From: an uncultured Lachnobacterium sp.
GTDB taxonomy: Bacteria; Bacillota; Clostridia; Lachnospirales; Lachnospiraceae
DNA: 7,344 bases
NCBI GenBank assembly: GCA_900549895.1
Contig: URQG01000088.1
Span: 1 to 7,344, forward strand
Direction: 5' to 3'
A program made the position numbers and the translations under genes. Below are positions 4,889-7,344 of the stretch, in pieces; position 1 is the first letter of the stretch; every line of letters begins with the position of its first letter. A model generated the notes under the pieces. The model saw only the letters and a list, made by a program, of their open reading frames with translations, ran no database searches and had not been told where the DNA came from.

Positions 4889-6373
4889 ATGCCAGTATTT
4901 GATTTTAGCAATACACCGGATGCAAACAAGGATCCGGTTTGCACCTATACAACGTTTCGGTCGAATGAATCGGTACCGTGTGCCAAGCATCCGATCATGC
5001 TTCTTAACAACCGTGAACACAAGTGGAGCCATCATTCTTCCGGTGTGTTCACAAACCCGATCAAGCGTACTTCGTTTGAATTTCAGGAGGAAGAGGATAC
5101 GATCAGCGCAGACATCATAGAGATCGATGCGCGTTTTGTCAGCCTTCTCCGCTGGCTGGGCGAGAATCATATTAATGTGCGGCTGTCCGGAGAAAACACG
5201 GACAAAGGATATGCGGTATACAAGATCCGGGAGATTGCGTTTGGCGGAGGAACAAAGCTTTCAGCGGAGGATGGATTCCTGCAGTTTATGATTGACCGAC
5301 TGCTTGCAAGCAGTGCACCTGTCGAAGAAGTGGAAGATGAGGATCAGGACGAAGAGGGCGATGATATGAAGCTCACGAGTCTGCAGAGTATCACGGACTT
5401 TATGAATTGCGCGGGAAGAACACTTCCGGATAATATCCGTCTGTGGGCAAGACGTAATCTTGCGGTTGCGCGTTCCAATGAGGTGTCGCCGGAGGAGCGT
5501 CGTCACGCACAGAGAGCGCTTTCTATCATGATGAACATTCAGTGGAAGAGCAATTATTTTGAAGCAATCGATCCGAACGAGGCGCGTCGCATTTTGGATG
5601 AAGAATTGTACGGAATGGAGCGTGTAAAGCAGAGAATCATCGAGACGATCATCCAGATCAACCGAACGCACACACTCCCTGCTTACGGACTTCTTCTGGT
5701 CGGACCGGCGGGAACAGGTAAGTCACAGATCGCCTATGCGGTTGCACGAATCTTAAAACTTCCGTGGACCACACTGGATATGAGTTCAATCAATGATCCG
5801 GAGCAGCTGACGGGAAGTTCCCGTGTATACGCGAATGCAAAGCCGGGAATCATTATGGATGCATTCTCTATGGCCGGAGAGTCAAGTCTTGTATTTATCA
5901 TTAACGAGCTTGATAAGGCAGCGTCAGGAAAAGGCAATGGCAATCCGGCGGATGTACTTTTGACACTGCTTGATAATCTTGGATTTACGGACAACTATAT
6001 GGAGTGCATGATTCCAACCGTTGGTGTATATCCGATCGCCACGGCAAACGATAAGTCACAGATCAGTGCCCCGCTCATGTCACGTTTTGCGGTAATTGAT
6101 ATCCCAGACTATACAACAGAGGAGAAGAAAGTAATCTTCTCAAAGTTTGCTTTGCCAAAGGTGCTTAAGAGAATCAGTCTTCGCGAAGAAGAGTGTGTGA
6201 TCACAGATGAAGCACTCGATGCCATCGTTGATCAGTATAAGAATACATCCGGAATCCGTGATCTTGAGCAGGCAGCGGAACATATTGCAGCCAATGCGCT
6301 GTACCGCATCGAGGTAGAACATCTGGATAAGGTTGTATTTGATGCGGCAATGGTTCGCGAATTATTGGCGTAA
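4889..6373 (+). CDS. Lon-like AAA+ ATPase lacking the protease domain, with Asn in Walker B
   Basis: Predicted cytoplasmic AAA+ remodelling ATPase, 494 aa. Residues 1-144 are unrecognised (Cys18 and Cys31, HKWSHHSSGVF near 44-54) and replace the Lon substrate domain. An acidic spacer follows (EEVEDEDQDEEGDD, 146-159). Residues 176-250 resemble the helical bundle before the Lon ATPase, ending ILDEELYGMERVKQRI. The AAA+ core holds Walker A GPAGTGKS (272-279, K278), the Lon-like SRVYANAKPGIIMDAF (311-326), Walker B VFIINELDK (335-343), sensor-1 N387 in ATAND, arginine-finger candidate R399 in MSRF and sensor-2 R457 in SGIRDLE. The protein ends just after the alpha domain; no S16 Ser-Lys protease domain follows. 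The usual Walker B Asp is Asn339, while catalytic Glu340 remains, which could weaken Mg2+ binding. AAGGAGG lies 8 bases before the start. Probably co-transcribed with the sigma-like gene 64 bases downstream. The AAA+ class is certain; its client is unknown. Confidence 0.85.
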   Translation: MPVFDFSNTPDANKDPVCTYTTFRSNESVPCAKHPIMLLNNREHKWSHHSSGVFTNPIKRTSFEFQEEEDTISADIIEIDARFVSLLRWLGENHINVRLSGENTDKGYAVYKIREIAFGGGTKLSAEDGFLQFMIDRLLASSAPVEEVEDEDQDEEGDDMKLTSLQSITDFMNCAGRTLPDNIRLWARRNLAVARSNEVSPEERRHAQRALSIMMNIQWKSNYFEAIDPNEARRILDEELYGMERVKQRIIETIIQINRTHTLPAYGLLLVGPAGTGKSQIAYAVARILKLPWTTLDMSSINDPEQLTGSSRVYANAKPGIIMDAFSMAGESSLVFIINELDKAASGKGNGNPADVLLTLLDNLGFTDNYMECMIPTVGVYPIATANDKSQISAPLMSRFAVIDIPDYTTEEKKVIFSKFALPKVLKRISLREEECVITDEALDAIVDQYKNTSGIRDLEQAAEHIAANALYRIEVEHLDKVVFDAAMVRELLA

Positions 6374-6437
6374 ATGATAGGATAACTGTTTGGCCCACAT
6401 AGATAGAGATGGGCGGATGGTTATGTGGAGGAAATCG

Positions 6438-7344
6438 ATGTTAGATCAGAGTTTATTTACAGAAACGATTCATGAGGTCTCTGAGATCATCCGTGTGTCG
6501 CAGGGGAATATGACGCGGGAAGAAATCTTAGGGTACTTCAAAGACATGGATCTGAATGAAGAGCAGCAGAATATGGTGCTTGAATTTTTGTTAAATCCGC
6601 ATCCGGAAGATGAGCGGATTGCGGAAAATGCGCAGGATGCGCAGGATGACGCTTCTCTATCCGGTGACGGAGATCCGGATGATGAAAGTAATCCGCTGTA
6701 TAAAACGGAGGGTTTATATGATGAGGAGTCTGTAGTTTCCGGTCATGCTTCGGCAAACGGAATACAGCCCGAGATAAAGGGAGATACTGTAAAGGCGGTA
6801 AAGGACTCGAATGGTGCAAGCACATCGTCCGATGAAGCGGAACATACCGGTGTCTTTCAGATGTATCTCGACGAGTTGAATGAACTTTCCACATATTCTA
6901 AGGAGAAGCAGGAAGAAATGTATAAGGCACTTCTTGACGGAGATGAGGGCGTGATCGCTGATATCACAAACTGCTGGCTTCCGGTTGTGCTCGAGAATGC
7001 AAAGAAACTGACAGAATCAAATGATCCGGATTCTCTTCAGGATGTTGTGCAGGAAGGCAATATGGCGCTTTTTCTCTGTCTTACGGAACTTTGCGGCTCT
7101 CATGAAAAGGTAGATGTTGAATCAGAACTTGCAACAGAAATTGAAAATGCAATGAAATCCTGCATATTGGAAGAAGAGGGTGAAGGCGAAAGCGAGGAGG
7201 CAATGGTCGGCAAGGTCGCTTTGGTCAATGAGGCAGTCAAGTATCTTGAGAAAGAGAAGGGAATGAAGCCTAGTATCACAGAACTTGCAGAATACACAAA
7301 AGTACCGGCTTCGGAGCTGGATGAGATTCTACTATATATAGAGA
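6438..7344 (+). CDS. Divergent sigma-70-like protein with degenerate region 2.3-2.4 (3' end beyond window)
   Basis: An open frame of 302 codons runs off the window end. Residues 1-52 resemble sigma region 1.1 (MTREEILGYFKDMDLNEEQ). An acidic, low-complexity linker (about 56-137) follows. FQMYLDELNEL (140-150) resembles the VRMYLKEIG motif of region 1.2. EKQEEMYKALLDGDEG through LPVVLENAKKL (156-191) and SLQDVVQEGNMALFLCL (199-215) match regions 2.1-2.2, compare DLIQEGNIGL. Where region 2.3-2.4 should read like KFSTYAYWWIRQAI, it has VDVESELATEIENAMKSCI (225-243) and then acidic residues, with no aromatics. Residues 262-299 (LVNEAVKYLEKEKGMKPSI and on) resemble region 3. Region 4 would lie outside the window. 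GGAGG (6427-6431), 6 bases upstream, sets the start; an in-frame ATG at 6423 has no good site. Likely in one operon with the AAA+ gene. It may be a regulator, an anti-sigma-like decoy or a decayed sigma factor. Confidence 0.7.
   Translation, partial: MLDQSLFTETIHEVSEIIRVSQGNMTREEILGYFKDMDLNEEQQNMVLEFLLNPHPEDERIAENAQDAQDDASLSGDGDPDDESNPLYKTEGLYDEESVVSGHASANGIQPEIKGDTVKAVKDSNGASTSSDEAEHTGVFQMYLDELNELSTYSKEKQEEMYKALLDGDEGVIADITNCWLPVVLENAKKLTESNDPDSLQDVVQEGNMALFLCLTELCGSHEKVDVESELATEIENAMKSCILEEEGEGESEEAMVGKVALVNEAVKYLEKEKGMKPSITELAEYTKVPASELDEILLYIE
6630..6647 (+). repeat. Tandem 9-base repeat in the sigma-like gene
   Basis: GCGCAGGAT occurs twice in a row, in frame, encoding AQD-AQD (residues 65-70) in the acidic linker. 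It looks like a small slippage duplication in unconstrained coding sequence and fits the idea that this linker is disordered. Confidence 0.6.

Noticed and set aside
4723..4944. Minus-strand frame across the tcdA terminator and AAA+ promoter
   Set aside because: It reads through a terminator hairpin and a promoter, with no ribosome binding site or domain.
4889..6373. Calling the AAA+ protein Lon protease
   Set aside because: The frame stops right after the ATPase alpha domain; the S16 Ser-Lys protease domain is missing and the N-terminus differs.
6388..6420. Hairpin or terminator between the AAA+ and sigma-like genes
   Set aside because: GCCCA and TGGGC can pair only with mismatches, and no T-run follows.
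6423..6437. Earlier in-frame ATG for the sigma-like gene
   Set aside because: It would bury the strong GGAGG inside the coding region and has no comparable site upstream.
6538..6894. Minus-strand 118-codon frame rich in His and Pro
   Set aside because: It is antisense to the acidic linker of the sigma-like gene; the odd composition follows from reverse reading of Asp/Glu/Gly codons.

Overview
The window looks like a chromosomal fragment from a low-to-mid GC Gram-positive anaerobe, most likely class Clostridia and probably a Lachnospiraceae-like gut organism. This rests on strong AGGAGG-type ribosome binding sites before every gene, A/T-rich promoters with TTGACA/TATAAT-like boxes, compact U-tract terminators, and protein flavours such as a clostridial-type TcdA, a P-loop-variant cytidylate-kinase-like protein and a SAEASDMS-type PutP. 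The genus cannot be fixed from the sequence alone. All genes lie on the + strand. No rRNA, tRNA, CRISPR array or genuine mobile element was seen.

Layout. Bases 1-40 are not biological: they are the end of an Illumina Nextera adapter, including the 19-bp Tn5 mosaic end, left on the contig. Genomic sequence starts at about 41, within or just upstream of a promoter. 103-1650 encodes a PutP-type sodium/proline symporter, closed by a strong hairpin terminator (1707-1743). A good sigma-A-type promoter (1851-1880) then drives a probable two-gene operon: an ArsB/NhaD/SLC13-like (IT superfamily) permease at 1920-3278 and, 11 bases later, a small cytidylate-kinase-like P-loop protein at 3290-3883. After a short gap holding a candidate promoter, a possible 17-codon micro-ORF and a 13-bp hairpin comes tcdA (4008-4763), the tRNA t6A37 dehydratase, followed by a terminator (4772-4803). 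A clear promoter (4827-4855) starts the last unit: a 494-aa Lon-like AAA+ protein without the Lon protease domain (4889-6373), then 64 bases later a partial gene (6438 to the window end) for a strange sigma-70-like protein.

The first four genes are recognisable housekeeping or transport functions. The most interesting part is the last unit. The AAA+ protein keeps the Lon helical bundle, Walker A, sensor 1, arginine-finger and sensor-2 positions, but has Asn instead of Asp in Walker B and an unrecognised N-terminus in place of the Lon substrate domain. Its neighbour resembles sigma-70 regions 1.1, 1.2, 2.1-2.2 and 3, but the stretch that should be region 2.3-2.4 (promoter melting and -10 recognition) has lost its aromatic and basic residues, and an acidic linker splits the N-terminus. 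Together they could be a remodelling ATPase plus a sigma-like regulator that cannot melt promoters conventionally. That link is inference from adjacency.
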